This document shows positions 53,536 to 62,431 of a stretch of 64,000 nt of DNA, piece by piece. The notes under the pieces were generated by a model. That model was not told the origin of the DNA and did no database searches. It saw nothing but the letters and a program-made list of their open reading frames with translations. Within the stretch, counting starts at the first letter, position 1. Each line of letters opens with the position of its first letter. Origin of the DNA: Cyanobacteria bacterium FACHB-471 (lineage in GTDB: Bacteria; Cyanobacteriota; Cyanobacteriia; Elainellales; Elainellaceae); NCBI GenBank assembly GCA_014695345.1, contig JACJOC010000017.1, positions 234,283 through 298,282 on the forward strand, in the 5' to 3' direction. The position numbers and the translations under genes are program-made.

Positions 53536-54333
53536 ATGAGCCGTCTTCTTACTGCCTTATTTGGCATCGGTTTAACTCTCGTTCTGTGGATTTCATATCC
53601 TACACTTAAACTGAGTGCTCACCCAATATCTCAGGTCGCTTCAACCCCAATCGCTCAATCGACATCTGCCATTACTCCAACCGCTCAATCATCTGATTTG
53701 GAAATAGAAGGTACGAGCGTGCACTACCTCAGGGATATGGATCTGCTTGTCTTTGAACAAACCGTCACAGGAACGGCAGGTAGAACTGTACCACAACCCA
53801 AAGGGGGCACCGATGGAGCATCCGTATTGGCATACGTGTTCCCAACTACCTTGAAAGCAGAAGATGTCGGCTTTAGCTCAACTGAAGGAATTGTGGCATT
53901 AGCAGCCACTTCCCATCCTGATTTCGATGACACCCCACTGTGGGATGAGAACAACAACTTGAACTATACCGATGATGGCGTTGTGTATCACAGTCATTGG
54001 GTCGTGCTCACTGAAGACGATCGTGTACCGGGTGGACTATCCGTCAAACAGTTCAGCCCAACAGACTCAAATATTGTGATGCCACCGACCCATCCAGATA
54101 TGCCGATGTATTTTGATTCTCCTGGATTTCCGGTGATGTTAAACGGCAACACCCTCAAGATTTTAGTTCCAGCCTCGCGGATTGGCTCCAAAACAGACTT
54201 CAAATTTGATGGAGTGGCTGCCTACCTGCAAGTGAACGCGACAAACGATGCTCTGCCGATGCTGGGCGTGTACCAGGTGTACAGCGTTAATTCAGGAGAC
54301 TTAAGCCTTCCCTACAGCGTGCAACCTCAGTAA
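53536..54333 (+). CDS. Secreted protein of unknown function (265 aa)
   Basis: The N-terminus is a signal peptide (LLTALFGIGLTLVLWISYP), followed by a Ser/Thr/Ala-rich linker and a beta-rich domain from about residue 55 with ASVLAYVFPTTLKAEDVGF, GVVYHSHWVVLTED and MYFDSPGFPVMLNG. I do not recognise the family. AGGAG precedes ATG 53536, and I reject the longer frame from 53338. It is upstream of the DUF4331 gene with 108 bp between, so the two may be coexpressed and both exported. Confidence 0.7.
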   Translation: MSRLLTALFGIGLTLVLWISYPTLKLSAHPISQVASTPIAQSTSAITPTAQSSDLEIEGTSVHYLRDMDLLVFEQTVTGTAGRTVPQPKGGTDGASVLAYVFPTTLKAEDVGFSSTEGIVALAATSHPDFDDTPLWDENNNLNYTDDGVVYHSHWVVLTEDDRVPGGLSVKQFSPTDSNIVMPPTHPDMPMYFDSPGFPVMLNGNTLKILVPASRIGSKTDFKFDGVAAYLQVNATNDALPMLGVYQVYSVNSGDLSLPYSVQPQ

Positions 54334-54441
54334 TGGAAAGATCAAATATCTCTCAATGTCGAACTTCTAGAAACAGTTTTGCCCAAGTTGCAGAACAACG
54401 TTCAACGTTCACCGAAACATGAACAAAGGAGTACACAATTT

Positions 54442-55458
54442 ATGTCACACCATCTCGATTCCCCCACTGCCAAGGAAGATGGACGAGTAGACATTACCGA
54501 TGTCTATGTCTTCGCAGGCGAATCCACAGACACCACCGTTTTAATCATGGCGGTTAATCCTTTGGCGGGTGAAGTATCGCCGACTACCTTTCGAGCAGGC
54601 GCGCTGTATGATTTCAAAATCGATACCAATGCTGACGTGATCGAAGACCTTGATTACCGTGTCACTTTTGGAGAGCCTGACTCCAACGGCATTCAGCGGA
54701 TCGAGCTGCGCCGATTGGAGGGCAGTGCCGCCACCGAATACAGCAGTGATGGCGAACTCATTGCAGCAGGCAATACGGGCGAAATCACTCCGATCGATCA
54801 CGGAGGACGGCTTTGGGCAGGGCTGGTCGCTGATCCCTTCTTCTTCAATTTGGGAGGGTTTGGGCAATTCGCCAAGCTGATTCTAGAAGAGAATCGGTTC
54901 GATCCCAGCGTGTTTGATACGGCTGGAAACGCTTTGGCAGGGCATAATGTGACCGCGATCGTCTTAGAACTGCCCAACGCAGCTCTCAGTGCTGAAACGA
55001 TGCAGCTTTGGGGAACCACAACCATTCAGCACGAAGGCAAGTGGAAAACCATCAACCGAGCGGCGGTTCCTCTGGTTCAGCAAGTATTCATTCAAGATGA
55101 GCATCTAAAGGATGCCTATAACAAATCTCTGCCACACGAGGATGTTGCCAAATATGGAGAGGCGATCGCCGCATTTACCGCAAAGGTCACTCACCTCGCG
55201 GGCACGACGACTGATCCTCAAGCTTACGGACAGCAGGTCGTACAGTTTCTCCTTCCTGATGTGCTCACTTACAATCCGCAGTTACCGACTAGCTATGGGT
55301 TCGCTGGCAGAAATGGGCGAGCACTGGCAGATGATACAGCCGACGTGATTTTGAGCCTGCTGGCAAACACCCCCTTCTCAGACCGAGTGGGTAAGCCCGA
55401 TGGCTTGCGACCCCAATTTCCCTACTTGGCAGAGCCAAACTCAATTCAGCCCAAATGA
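54442..55458 (+). CDS. DUF4331 family protein (338 aa)
   Basis: The opening SHHLDSPTAKEDGRVDITDV is the typical DUF4331 start. It is followed by DLDYRVTFGEPDSNGIQRIE, AGLVADPFFFNLGGFGQF near residue 120-137, and a tail with GFAGRNGRALADDTADVILS. The family occurs in outer-membrane or cell-surface settings; its function is not established. ATG 54442 lies after AAAGGAG. No signal peptide is visible at this start, so export is uncertain. Its neighbours are a secreted protein and the oxidase. Confidence 0.85.
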   Translation: MSHHLDSPTAKEDGRVDITDVYVFAGESTDTTVLIMAVNPLAGEVSPTTFRAGALYDFKIDTNADVIEDLDYRVTFGEPDSNGIQRIELRRLEGSAATEYSSDGELIAAGNTGEITPIDHGGRLWAGLVADPFFFNLGGFGQFAKLILEENRFDPSVFDTAGNALAGHNVTAIVLELPNAALSAETMQLWGTTTIQHEGKWKTINRAAVPLVQQVFIQDEHLKDAYNKSLPHEDVAKYGEAIAAFTAKVTHLAGTTTDPQAYGQQVVQFLLPDVLTYNPQLPTSYGFAGRNGRALADDTADVILSLLANTPFSDRVGKPDGLRPQFPYLAEPNSIQPK

Positions 55459-55505
55459 TTGACGCAGCAGATTTCTAATCGTGTTCTACGTTGAGCGTAT
55501 AGATT

Positions 55506-56195
55506 ATGAAAATTCTAATTCGAGCCATTGTCGGTTTTTTCGTCTTCGTTGTCGATGTTGTGTATGGCAACCGCTCCTACCCTCGGTTTTACGTGCTGGA
55601 AACGATCGCCCGCGTTCCTTATTTTTCCTACCTCTCGGTGCTGCATCTCTATGAAACGCTAGGCTCTTGGCGTAAAGCAGACTTGCTAAAAGTTCACTTT
55701 GCTGAAACCTGGAACGAACTGCATCATCTGTTAATTATGGAATCGCTGGGCGGGAATCAGCACTGGTTCGATCGCCTCGTCGCGCATCTAATTGGAGTGG
55801 CATACTACTGGGTGGTAGTCGTACTGTACATATTGTCACCTGGGTCTGCTTACTACTTGATGGAGTTAATTGAGAGTCATGCCTATCACACCTATGACAA
55901 CTACTTGAGAACACATGAAGCGGAATTGAAAACTCAATCAGCTCCCCAAGTAGCGATCGACTACTATCGCGATGGCGATCTCTACATGTTTGAGGAATTT
56001 CAAACCACATCAGATCATGAATTTCGCCGTCCCAAAGTAGACAACCTCTACGATGTGTTTGTCAACATTCGGGATGATGAATGCGAACATGTGAAAACAA
56101 TGACTGCACTTCAGATACCAGAAGCACGGCTGACCCTCAGAAGCCCTCACACAGTTTTTGTTGCAGCCAAAGTTTTGCCAGCTAAAGAAGTTTGA
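55506..56195 (+). CDS. Alternative oxidase, plastid-terminal-oxidase (PTOX) type (229 aa)
   Basis: This non-heme diiron oxidase would oxidise plastoquinol and reduce O2 to water, protecting the photosynthetic chain from over-reduction. Diiron ligands are visible: LETIARVPYF near residue 32, HFAETWNELHHLL near residue 66, ELIESHAYHTYD near residue 119, and RDDECEHVKTM near residue 187. The sequence closely follows PTOX/IMMUTANS. It lies 48 bp after DUF4331, so probably in one transcript. Its location in an AraC locus suggests induction by a stress signal. Confidence 0.9.
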   Translation: MKILIRAIVGFFVFVVDVVYGNRSYPRFYVLETIARVPYFSYLSVLHLYETLGSWRKADLLKVHFAETWNELHHLLIMESLGGNQHWFDRLVAHLIGVAYYWVVVVLYILSPGSAYYLMELIESHAYHTYDNYLRTHEAELKTQSAPQVAIDYYRDGDLYMFEEFQTTSDHEFRRPKVDNLYDVFVNIRDDECEHVKTMTALQIPEARLTLRSPHTVFVAAKVLPAKEV

Positions 56196-56396
56196 TGGGA
56201 GCGTTATCTCGATCGCATTCAACTGTCTTAGCCTTCGTTTTCTGCAGGGACAACTAGAGGTAAGGGTACGAAGATACATTGGTGAATTCATCAAAGAAAA
56301 AGCAACGCAACTGGGCTCCCGTAAGGTGATAAGGCTATAGGAGTGGCGCTGCCCCCCATGCAGGACACTGGTTCAAAATCTTAGAGGTTTAACGAC

Positions 56397-56894
56397 ATGG
56401 CTCTGACACAAACCAATCCATCTACTCCAGAAGCAGCCTCATCTCAAGTAGAAACTCTCGCTAAACTCTACTTAGAAGGTAAACCAGCCGAGATTCCTAA
56501 AGAAACAATCGCCCAACTTTGCGATTGGCTCATGGATGAATTTCAGCAACTGCCCCTAAATCTACAATTCTCAGACTACATGCGCTACGACACAGTTGAA
56601 GAAATGTTTGCAGATATTGAGCAAGGTCATCTCTGGGTTTCCGCTGATAGTTACGATTCTGCTGTGTACCCCAATCCAATTTATGGATTTATCTTTCAGG
56701 GCGTGCATGATTACGATCACTATCTAACGAATACTGATTTCAGTTTGGAAGGGGAGATCGCAGCTTACAACTTCACAGCAAAACGGGTTCCCAGTCTGGA
56801 AATTCAAAAGATTCTCTACTCCGAAATTGTACTGCGATCGGCTGCCTGCCTTTATCTTGAACATGCTGCGACTCCCAAGATCGTTCTTCCATAA
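56397..56894 (+). CDS. Hypothetical protein with HDYDHY motif (165 aa)
   Basis: I do not recognise the family. The N-terminal third is helical, and the rest has a block FQGVHDYDHYLTNTDFSLEG near residues 101-120 followed by EIAAYNF. The two His spaced by three residues, plus the Glu residues after them, could bind metal. It follows the oxidase by 202 bp on the same strand. Its proximity suggests a role linked to the oxidase, but that is only context. No signal peptide. Confidence 0.6.
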   Translation: MALTQTNPSTPEAASSQVETLAKLYLEGKPAEIPKETIAQLCDWLMDEFQQLPLNLQFSDYMRYDTVEEMFADIEQGHLWVSADSYDSAVYPNPIYGFIFQGVHDYDHYLTNTDFSLEGEIAAYNFTAKRVPSLEIQKILYSEIVLRSAACLYLEHAATPKIVLP

Positions 56895-57036
56895 GTGCTA
56901 ATGAAGATAAACCACTATGCATAATTGTTCATATTGCTCTTATTCATTACTTCAACACATTCGGCACCATCAAAACTACTGGTATCAAATGTCAACTATC
57001 CTGACCGATTCGCGACAATTATTTTGACCGCTTTTT

Positions 57037-57822
57037 CTAATCAGAAAGAGAGCGTTGTTTAGTGGTCTGTTGACGAAAGCTTTCAGCTTGAATTTCAAAG
57101 ATAACTGCGTGATGAACTAAACGGTCAACGGCAACAACCGTCATCGTCGAGTCAGTAAAGATATGATCCCAAGCACTAAAGGGATGATTGGCAGTAATCA
57201 TCAAGCTTCTGAGTTCGTAACGTTGAGCAATTAACTCAAAGAGGACAGAAGTTTCTGCTTCTGATTTTTTGACATAACTGAGGTCACCAAGAATCAGTAG
57301 GTCATATTTATCGGACTTGAGTAGTGCCTGTTGCAGGTGTAAGTTCGCTTTTGCAGCTTGTAATAGTTGCACCAAAGTTGTGGCAGAGAGAAAGCGCACT
57401 CGTGCTCCCAGTTCAACTAAGGCACGACCAATGGCAGCGGCTAGGTGAGTTTTGCCAACGCCTGATGGACCAAAGAGCAAAAGGTTTTCACCCCGTTTGA
57501 GCCAAGCAGTGTCTTGAGCCAGTTGTATCACGGTTGCCGGATTGAGCGGTGAGCAACGGACAAAGTCAAAGTTTGAGAAAGCCTTTGTCGGCGGTAGCTG
57601 AGCGTCTTTTAGAGCACGTTCGACTCGGCTCTGATAGCGTTGCGTCGCTTCGTGCTCGCACACTGCTAAGAGAAACTGAGTATGAGTCCATCCCTATTGG
57701 AGGGCTTGGCGTTCCAACCCCTGCCAATGCTTGTGAATGTGCGGTAGACGTAGGGACTTGAGCAGTAGATTGAGAGACTCGATGGCTGTCGCTTGAGGTA
57801 GGGGAACGGAGGAGTTGGTCAT
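57037..57822 (-). pseudogene. IstB-like transposition helper ATPase (IS21 type), one premature stop
   Basis: The frame reads an IstB start (MTNSSVPLPQATAIESL, then RLPHIHKHWQGLERQALQ) up to TAG, then continues in the same frame GWTHTQFLLAVCEHEATQ. The ATPase has Walker A GPSGVGKTH, but Walker B is LLILGDLSYV, where Asp-Asp is expected, so one acidic residue is lost as well. No IstA partner is present in the window. It is a non-functional relic next to the IS256 remnant. Confidence 0.8.
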
Positions 57823-57883
57823 AGGTTTGTAGGGTCGGGATCGTGACTTGAGCCGTTGACTGAAACTGTTGCTGTAAGCCACA

Positions 57884-58655
57884 GGGGGTATGTCAAATAG
57901 TTTGTGTCAAGGTATAGAAAACTAGCTTGGAAAGCGACCCCTTGCGGGTATCTCGAAGAGCACAGCAAACTCAATTACGAAACGGTTGAGGACCGGTTTC
58001 AATTAGAAATGGGCATCGTCCACTTTTTAGCAATATTTCCAATTGCGAGATAAACTACTTTCAGAGCAGCTTCATCAGTTGGAAAAGCTCGATGATTTTT
58101 AATAACCTTTCTGAGGGTCATGTTCACTGATACGAATCTCAGGCGGGAAGGCAAAGAACGGAATAATCCGCTGCCAATGATTGAGCCAGGACTTGCTGAT
58201 TGTCGGATACTGCTTATCCCACTTGTCGGCAAACTCGACTAAGCGCTGCTCTGCCTGAGTTTCAGTACTTGTCGTGTAGATCAGCTTGAGGTCTGCTGCA
58301 ACTGCCTTGCGGTCTTTGTAGGAGACGTAGCCCAGGAAATTTCGCACCATGTGGACAATGCACAACTGCACACTCGTTTTAGGAAAGACCGCTTCAATCG
58401 CATCTGGGAAACCTGTCAGTCCATCACAGCAGGCGATGAGGATGTCTTTGAGTCCTCTGTTCTGAAGCTCGGTTAGCACAGCCAGCCAAAACTTGGCAAA
58501 CTCATTCTGGGTCATCCATATGCCCAATAGCTCCTTGGTACCCGACAAGTTGACGCCAAGTGCCAGGTGAATCGCTTTGTTGGTTACCGTCCGTCTTGCC
58601 TCACTTTGACCACAAGGGCATCGAAATAGACAATCGGATAAAGCGGATGCTCAAG
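57884..58655 (-). mobile_element. IS256-family element remnant
   Basis: The right-hand end carries GGGGGTATGTCAAATAGTTT (57884-57903), an IS256-type terminus. The transposase reads toward it. The opposite end is missing, because the sequence switches to the hypothetical gene at about 58660. Only the C-terminal half of the transposase remains. Confidence 0.7.
57960..58655 (-). pseudogene. IS256-family transposase remnant with three frame breaks
   Basis: The order of pieces is HPLYPIVYFDALVVKVRQDG, then a frame break near 58595, then TNKAIHLALGVNLSGTKELL continuing with ACCDGLTGFPDAIEAVFPKT. A deletion of about 30 bp near 58125 joins FPPEIR to VNMTLRKVIKN, and a third break near 58000 leads to KPVLNRFVIE. 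The N-terminal half is lost. No functional enzyme can be made. Confidence 0.8.
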
Positions 58656-58669
58656 TCAATCGTTCCGCT

Positions 58670-59317
58670 TTACGATACGATGCTCGCTTCGGCTACCTGA
58701 CGCGAGAGGCTGTATTGTCCCTTCTTAGCTCGATACCATTTGTCATTCTTTAAGCCTATAGAAAGGACATTCGAAACTCGGTTACGAGCATCGTTGCGGG
58801 CTGTTTGAGGAGTGGCATCAACAAAAAGTGTGTCTACAATTTCTGGAACACCTAAAACTGCATCCGGTTGACTTTGCATCACGCTTGCCACCGCTTGCGG
58901 GAGAGACAACTTCGCAAACTCCTTGCGGATGTAATACTGCCAGCCCTTAGCCGGTCCATCGGCTTTTGATTTTCTCGTCGTTTTAGAATTACGTCCCTTA
59001 GCAGAAGTTTTAGTGCCTTTGGCAGCCTGTTCTTTTAAACCAGCCGTCTCATTAGAAACTGCAATTGATGAGTTTGTTGCTGGGGACATAGGGGATGCAG
59101 GATTAGATGGTTCGTCCACAGCAGGCGATGACTCTACAGAAGGAGAGTCTATCGAACTGAACAGTTCAATCACCGTTTGCAATCCTTGGCGCTTCTGCTC
59201 AATTGCCTCTAGCTGAGCAGTGAGTGTGGCGACTTGGGCAACTAGCGCCGCATCTGCCTCTAGTAGCTTCGGGAGTGTCGAGTCAGAAGATGCTTCAATA
59301 GTTTGAGCATGAGGCAT
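58670..59317 (-). CDS. Coiled-coil plus winged-helix-like protein (215 aa)
   Basis: Residues 15-50 are a coiled coil (ADAALVAQVATLTAQLEAIE). A Ser/Pro/Lys-rich linker follows, and the C-terminal 80 residues are helical (KEFAKLSLPQAVASVMQSQP, then DARNRVSNVLSIGLKNDKWY), reminiscent of HARE-type winged helices. I do not recognise a family. The last ten residues (RQVAEASIVS) seem to run into the IS256 remnant, so the original C-terminus may have ended at YSLS. ATG 59317 is used. Confidence 0.5.
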   Translation of the reverse strand: MPHAQTIEASSDSTLPKLLEADAALVAQVATLTAQLEAIEQKRQGLQTVIELFSSIDSPSVESSPAVDEPSNPASPMSPATNSSIAVSNETAGLKEQAAKGTKTSAKGRNSKTTRKSKADGPAKGWQYYIRKEFAKLSLPQAVASVMQSQPDAVLGVPEIVDTLFVDATPQTARNDARNRVSNVLSIGLKNDKWYRAKKGQYSLSRQVAEASIVS

Positions 59318-59782
59318 AGGAAAAAGTTCTCCAATTGGTGAATCTCAGTTTGAGGTTAATTCTGAGCAAAGCATCGCCACTATCACACTCACCTACTGCA
59401 GTAGATTCTACCGGTAAGAATTTCAGCAAATAGCGGTCAGAAAGAGTGAGGGGAAGTGTCGAAGCCCCGTTTATAAGAACTAAATCAACTTAATAATACG
59501 CATTGACGAGTAGTTTCGTCATCCTTATAAGTAAGTTTAAAGTTCTCCTCGGACAATAGAGCCACAAGTTTTGGCTCAAGGAATATCGGCAGTACCACCG
59601 GACATTGAGCAAGATAATTTTGGGCGGATGATGTCACCTCTTAAAGGGAGTAGGAATAGACATCGCAGAGAAATTAGGCGTATCTAGGCTGATTTACCTT
59701 ACCACTAATCAGTTTTTGCGACACAGCCCAATATAGAGAGAACAGTTTCTATCTAAAATTGAAAATTTAGTGTTCTGGAAAA
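59318..59782. other. Gene-free 465 bp with a solo IS6-type terminal repeat
   Basis: At 59712-59729 the sequence GTTTTTGCGACACAGCCC matches the right end of the IS6 copy at 38013 at 17 of 18 positions. No partner end or transposase fragment lies nearby. A CTACTGCAGTAG palindrome is near 59394. No gene is evident. Confidence 0.5.
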
Positions 59783-62416
59783 TTAGAGCCAATTTCCTAG
59801 CAACACGTAAGGTGCCCAGTAGGAGGGCTGACTATAGTTTGGATGGTTGATGAGTGTGAGTTGGGCTTGACGCAGGGCTTGAGATTTAGAGAGAGAGGGA
59901 TTGTCTACTAGCTGACGATAAAACTCAATCATTAAAAAGGCACTGGACTGATCATCAATACTCCACAACGAGGCAAGGGTGCTGCGCGCTCCGGCTCGAA
60001 CTGCTACTCCTGCTAATCCCAAAGCGGCTCGCTCATCGCCTTCGGCCGTTTGGCAAGCACTTAATGTCAGAAGTTCGATCGGACCGGGTTGGGCTTGTCT
60101 CGTTTTCAAGATGCGGTTTAATTCATCTATATCAATGCGGCGATCGAGCGCACGAATGAATGTTTTATTGCGATCGGAACTGAACTCACCATGCGTTGCT
60201 AGATGGACAATTTGAAATGGAGCTTGCTCAATCTGAGTCTGTAATGCCTCAGCGGTAAACTCTTGATTTAATAAGATAACGGCTCTTGGAATTTTGGCGA
60301 GAATGCCGTCTTTTTCCTGTTCGACTGCGGTGAGAGGACTAAAATTTTCGATCGCACTGCTTAATCCAGCAAACAGCAACCGCATTTGTTGACGCTCTAA
60401 CGGTTGCGGATCAGGCAGTTCCAGTCCTGGTGTTAGAGCAACAGCATAGGTTTCCACTAAATAGCGTTCGCCATCATGTAGAGCCGCCATTGGAATGTTT
60501 TTTAGGAATCCGTCCAGCACGAATACTAGTGTGCTGACCTGGTTGTTGCTCAACTCTGCTTCTGCAGGACGGATTAACCAGTCATAAACCTGTTGAGACA
60601 GCCTTCTAACAGAGATTTGAGTTTCGGGCTGAGTGATTTGATGGCGAAGATCAGTCAAGGTTTTTTCTACCTCTGCTTGACCCACCATTGTCGAGTAGTG
60701 AATTAAGTTAGGTTGGTTCGGTAACTTCAGAATGACTTCGAGGCTATCAGGTAGAATAATCGGGTAGATGATGGCTGCTCGTGTATTGGTTTGATCAGCA
60801 GATAGCGCACTGGTTTGTTCAACGATGCGATCGATGGCGATCGGTACGTCTAAACAGGCTTCTCGAAAGAAGTTTTGTAGCTCAACGGTTTGCAGAGATT
60901 CCAGTGTTCTCCTGGCTTTTATTAAATTTTCTTGGTTTATAGTGCCTGCTGGCTGTAATAGTAATTCGATGAGTTGTCGATAGGTGGGTTCAACGCTTTC
61001 GCGAAACGAAAACTGTTGATCTGGATTCATTGAAGCCAAATCTAATCGCAAAGATTGCAAGGTTTTCAGTGCTTCTTCATAAAGGGCGATCGCTTCCACT
61101 CTGTTATTAGCTGGATCAATTCCTTGTTCGGCTTGAGCTTTGAGAATGCGTCCAAGTTGCCACTGCCACAAATAAGTGACATCGGTTGCGTTTGTGGAGA
61201 GTGCTAATTGCAGCGCTTGACGGGTTAGATCAGTTGCAGATGACCACTGTTGCGTTTTTTCATAGAGTCCTCCTAACAGTCCGAGTGCATAGGACTGAGT
61301 GCGGCGATCGCCCAATTGTTCACTCTGCTGTGCCGCTGTAGACAGCAGTGTTGCTGCGTCAGTGGAGGATGAGATTGCTAAACTTTGAGCTAAATTAATT
61401 TGGGCATAAACTGTTGTTCGATTAGGCGGCAAATCTTCAAGCTGGTGTTGAATTTGAGGCAGCAGCGATTGCGCGTCTGACGTTTGTGCTGTCTCAATAA
61501 GCAGGCTAAAGCGATTTAAGTTGGCTTGTAGCTGCACGGTTGCTGAATTTGTACCAGTTGCCGCCTGCTGATACCAATTTAGGGCTGCCGCATGATCCTG
61601 TTGACTGCGCGCTGTATTGCCCAGACTGAGCTGTATCAAGGCGATCGCCTCAGCCACCTCAGCCGTTGACGAATTGACAGATAGCTGTTGTGCGATCGCC
61701 AAACTGTCCTGCAACCGTTGCTGCGACTGATCGAGGCTTCCTACCAGGCGTAGTGCCTCGCCCAAACTCCGAAGTTCTGAAACTTTGGTGAGAGAGTTTG
61801 GTTGAGCCTGTAAGGTTTGCTCTAACTCGGTGAGCAGCATGATTGCCCGCTGGTAAAATCCCAGGGTTTGTAGTGCGCGACTTTGCTCAATTTGGTTGCG
61901 AATCAGGCGATCGCGGTCGTTAAGCTGTTCGTAGTCTTGAGCGGCTTGCTGCCACGTGGCAAGTGCTTGTTCTGCTTGACCTTGAGCAAACTGTAATCGT
62001 CCTTGGATATCGAGTGCTTGCGCTGCGGCTAAGCGGCGAGCGGCAGAATCGTTTGCCTGGTCAAGCAGATTGAGGCTGTTGGCGATCGCCTGATTTGCTT
62101 GCGTCCAGTTTCCCAGTTGGTGATAGGTTAGCGCTAAATTGCTCAGGGCGATCGCCTGTCGTACGGTATCCCCTTGCTGCTGATAAGCCTGAATTGCCTG
62201 CTGCAAGATGGCTATTGCTTCGGTGAAACGTCCGGCATCATAAAACGTCTTTGCCTGTTGTTCTAGGGTTTGTCGCTCAGCTTGACTGACTTCCTGAGTC
62301 AGGGCATGCAAGGCGGGAAGGGTAGCAAAACTGGGGGATGTTACGACACACAGCCATGCACTCCAGATGAGCAGCAGGCAAAACGTGAGAGGCGATCGCA
62401 GGCGTTTCCTGATCAT
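59783..62416 (-). CDS. Secreted TPR-CHAT domain protein (877 aa)
   Basis: It has a signal peptide (LLLIWSAWLCVVTSPSFA), about twelve TPR-like repeats up to about residue 450 (AIALSNLALTYHQLGNWTQA), a helical middle, and a C-terminal CHAT domain. CHAT is a caspase-like cysteine protease; its catalytic His is in IVHLATHGEF near residue 740 and Cys in LSACQTAEG near residue 786, both intact. It lies 15 bp after the haemagglutinin-type gene, so the two form an operon. Such pairs are common in cyanobacteria; the substrate is unknown. Confidence 0.9.
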   Translation of the reverse strand: MIRKRLRSPLTFCLLLIWSAWLCVVTSPSFATLPALHALTQEVSQAERQTLEQQAKTFYDAGRFTEAIAILQQAIQAYQQQGDTVRQAIALSNLALTYHQLGNWTQANQAIANSLNLLDQANDSAARRLAAAQALDIQGRLQFAQGQAEQALATWQQAAQDYEQLNDRDRLIRNQIEQSRALQTLGFYQRAIMLLTELEQTLQAQPNSLTKVSELRSLGEALRLVGSLDQSQQRLQDSLAIAQQLSVNSSTAEVAEAIALIQLSLGNTARSQQDHAAALNWYQQAATGTNSATVQLQANLNRFSLLIETAQTSDAQSLLPQIQHQLEDLPPNRTTVYAQINLAQSLAISSSTDAATLLSTAAQQSEQLGDRRTQSYALGLLGGLYEKTQQWSSATDLTRQALQLALSTNATDVTYLWQWQLGRILKAQAEQGIDPANNRVEAIALYEEALKTLQSLRLDLASMNPDQQFSFRESVEPTYRQLIELLLQPAGTINQENLIKARRTLESLQTVELQNFFREACLDVPIAIDRIVEQTSALSADQTNTRAAIIYPIILPDSLEVILKLPNQPNLIHYSTMVGQAEVEKTLTDLRHQITQPETQISVRRLSQQVYDWLIRPAEAELSNNQVSTLVFVLDGFLKNIPMAALHDGERYLVETYAVALTPGLELPDPQPLERQQMRLLFAGLSSAIENFSPLTAVEQEKDGILAKIPRAVILLNQEFTAEALQTQIEQAPFQIVHLATHGEFSSDRNKTFIRALDRRIDIDELNRILKTRQAQPGPIELLTLSACQTAEGDERAALGLAGVAVRAGARSTLASLWSIDDQSSAFLMIEFYRQLVDNPSLSKSQALRQAQLTLINHPNYSQPSYWAPYVLLGNWL

Positions 62417-62431
62417 CAGTTTTTGGGTGAA

